From NCBI GenBank assembly GCA_023442085.1, contig JAEZMT010000081.1, positions 1-7,546 of the forward strand: 7,546 nt of DNA, in the 5' to 3' direction. Shown here piece by piece: positions 6,238 to 7,546 of the stretch; positions within the stretch are counted from its first letter, which is position 1; each line of letters begins with the position of its first letter. Under the pieces are notes generated by a model, which was not told the origin of the DNA, made no database searches, and saw only the letters and a program-made list of their open reading frames with translations. The position numbers and the translations under genes are program-made. Source of the stretch: Pseudomonadota bacterium (lineage in GTDB: Bacteria > Pseudomonadota > Alphaproteobacteria > Rhizobiales > Xanthobacteraceae).

Positions 6238-7157
6238 TGAACGTCTGCTTCGGTCCTCAGCTCGTTGACGAGCATCTCGATGCCGAGATCGAGATCGATG
6301 ACGGGGGCCCAGCCAAGCCGCTCGCTGGCGCGGCGGATGTCGAGGACAGAGGCGGGCACGTCGAAGGGACGGGCCGCGATGGGCTCGATGATGATGCGCC
6401 GCCCGACTGCGGCCTCGACCTTTCCGATCAGCTCCGACAAGGAATGGCCGGTGCCGGAGGCGATGTTCACGGGCCCGGGCACATTGTGCATCCGTCCGGC
6501 GGCGAGCAGCGCGCTCACCACGTCGTCCACATGCACATAATCGCGCACCGTGGAGCCGTTGCCGAACAGCTTCACCGGGTCGCCGCGCAGGGCCGCGCGG
6601 GTGAAGAGGGTGACGGCGCCGAGACCGCCCAGCTCGGTCTGCCCCGCGCCGTAGCAATTGCCGATGCGCAGCGCGATGCCGTCCACCCCGTGCAGGCGGC
6701 GGAACTTCTCGAGATAATGCTCCACCATGAGCTTCGAGATGCCGTAGGCGCTAAGCGGCTTGGCCGTGTGATGCTCCGCGACGGGCAGCTGTTCCGGCGC
6801 GCCATAGACCGCGCCGCCGGACGACGCGAAGACAATCCGGATGCCCGGATAGCGGCGGGCGGCTTCCAGCAGGCGCACGCTGCCAACCACATTTTCCAGA
6901 ATGTCGCGGGCGGGATCGAGACCGGCGCTGGAAGGGATGGTGGACCAGGCGAGATGATAGACGGTGCTGACGCCGTCGAGCAGGTTATCCCAGCCGGTGA
7001 AGGTCGCAAGATCGAGGGCACGCCAGCGTACGCCACGATGAAAGGGGGCATGATCGAGGCGGCGGGTGGTGGCTATGGTGCCGACCGAACTTTCCGCAAG
7101 CCTTTGACACAGACGACGTCCGATGACACCTGCGCCCCCCACAACCAGTGATGTCAT
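6162..7157 (-). CDS. NAD-dependent epimerase/dehydratase (extended short-chain dehydrogenase family), probably a nucleotide-sugar epimerase
   Basis: A 331-residue protein from the ATG at 7155-7157; only a TTG lies further upstream, before the nucleotide-binding motif. It has the extended-SDR features: NAD-binding GGAGVIG at 7-13, VYHLAW (66-71), the active-site ASSGGAVYG (111-119), the catalytic YGISK (138-142), RIGNCYG (164-170) and RDYVHVDD (205-212). This is the pattern of UDP-glucose 4-epimerase (GalE-like) and related enzymes. The substrate cannot be read from the sequence; in this setting it would supply a nucleotide sugar to the glycosyltransferases. The family-like part ends at about residue 300 (LGIEMLVNEL); the last 25 or so residues overlap the start of the glycosyltransferase by 76 bases and look like read-through in another frame, so the original stop may have been lost. 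A 182-base gap precedes it, so a promoter could lie there. Confidence 0.87.
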   Translation of the reverse strand: MTSLVVGGAGVIGRRLCQRLAESSVGTIATTRRLDHAPFHRGVRWRALDLATFTGWDNLLDGVSTVYHLAWSTIPSSAGLDPARDILENVVGSVRLLEAARRYPGIRIVFASSGGAVYGAPEQLPVAEHHTAKPLSAYGISKLMVEHYLEKFRRLHGVDGIALRIGNCYGAGQTELGGLGAVTLFTRAALRGDPVKLFGNGSTVRDYVHVDDVVSALLAAGRMHNVPGPVNIASGTGHSLSELIGKVEAAVGRRIIIEPIAARPFDVPASVLDIRRASERLGWAPVIDLDLGIEMLVNELRTEADVQCGSPFTSIATSPTISTAPKAILAP

Positions 7158-7339
7158 GCACCGCCGGCGCGAGGCCCTGCCTCCCCGCACCCTCCACCGT
7201 GTGAAGTTTACAGAAACGGCCAAGATCAAGTCCCCCCGGCACCTTCCGTTAGGACCTGCCTACCGCCTCAGCTGCTACCTTAGCGCGAACGATCTGGACC
7301 CGCCAGTCCGTATCGCACCGCAATATGCAGCAATGTTGG
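7158..7339 (-). promoter_or_regulatory. Gap before the epimerase gene, likely place for an operon promoter
   Basis: This is the longest gene-free stretch in the window and contains an AT-richer patch (about 7202-7232), unlike the coding DNA around it. TTGATC (7224-7229, minus strand) and TAAACT (7205-7210) are present but only 13 bases apart, too close for a standard sigma-70 promoter, so I do not name specific boxes. No convincing terminator for the upstream glycosyltransferase is visible. A promoter here is inference from position and composition. Confidence 0.25.
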
Positions 7340-7546
7340 TTAAACTTCAGCGAACAGGCTGGCCCGAGGGAAGCCAGGCATGAGGTCGGTGGGCCGACCG
7401 AGCGCCTGTGCGTAAACCTCGGCATAGGCCGCGATCATGGCGTCGAGGCCGAACATCCGCGCCCGTTCGCGGTTATGGGCGCCAACGGCATCGAGCTTCG
7501 CGGGGTCGTCCAGGAGGTCGCAGACGATGCCCGCGAGCCCCTCGGA
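7340..7546 (-). CDS. C-terminal end of a probable GT4-type glycosyltransferase (partial, cut by the window)
   Basis: An open frame enters from the right edge and ends at a TAA (7340-7342 on the plus strand as TTA), giving 68 residues. It reads GLAGIVCDLLDDPAKLDAVG, then NRERARMFGLDAMIAAYAEVYAQAL. This is the usual last helix region of GT-B glycosyltransferases of family 4, where a block of the type 'L..DP..+..+G..+R.RA...F..D.M...Y..+Y' follows the donor-binding domain. The N-terminal and catalytic parts lie outside the window, so donor and linkage cannot be inferred. It is on the same strand as the epimerase, 182 bases upstream of it. Confidence 0.68.
   Translation of the reverse strand, partial: SEGLAGIVCDLLDDPAKLDAVGAHNRERARMFGLDAMIAAYAEVYAQALGRPTDLMPGFPRASLFAEV

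Noticed and set aside
6238..6657. Upstream extension (140 codons) of the glycosyltransferase N-terminal frame
   Set aside because: It overlaps the epimerase coding region and is Arg-rich without structure; the GT4 fold begins at the ATG at 6237.
6237..7151. Plus-strand open frame of 304 codons opposite the epimerase
   Set aside because: Shadow frame; the minus strand shows all the extended-SDR motifs.
7123..7383. Small plus-strand open frame of 86 codons over the gap near the right end
   Set aside because: Overlaps the ends of two minus-strand genes, has no ribosome binding site I can defend and no recognisable product.

Overview
The window is a high-GC segment (GC dominates the third codon position on the coding strand) of a surface-polysaccharide locus, most likely capsular (K-antigen-like). 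The composition, the codon use and the pairing of KpsE/CtrC-type membrane proteins with GT4-type glycosyltransferases suggest an alphaproteobacterium, plausibly of the rhizobial or Xanthobacteraceae kind. That taxonomic call is inference; no rRNA or other marker is present.

Layout: a short plus-strand block at the left edge holds the last 17 codons of an upstream gene and a complete KpsE/CtrC/BexC-type inner-membrane export protein (63-1418). It meets a convergent minus-strand block in a 129-base gap with a GC-rich hairpin. Read in the direction of transcription, the minus block runs from the right edge leftward: the C-terminus of a probable glycosyltransferase (7340-7546, cut by the window), a 182-base gap, an NAD-dependent epimerase/dehydratase (6162-7157), a glycosyltransferase family 4 gene broken by a frameshift (4916-6237), a SAM-dependent methyltransferase (3970-4875), a second KpsE/CtrC-type membrane protein (2684-3967), and an unrecognised 361-residue protein with faint sulfotransferase-like features (1548-2633). 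From the epimerase to the last gene the spacing is short or overlapping, so they look like one operon.

How the genes may work together (inference): the epimerase supplies a nucleotide sugar, the glycosyltransferases build the chain, the methyltransferase and perhaps the unrecognised protein decorate it, and the two KpsE-like proteins span the periplasm as the export adaptor of an ABC-transporter (KpsMT-type) pathway. The transporter and Kdo-linker genes are not in this window.

The points most worth a second look are the frameshift in the glycosyltransferase near 5626-5645, the two diverged KpsE-like paralogues in converging blocks, the unrecognised gene between them, and the long overlap between the epimerase and glycosyltransferase reading frames. 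I saw no tRNA, rRNA, CRISPR array, insertion sequence or attachment site.
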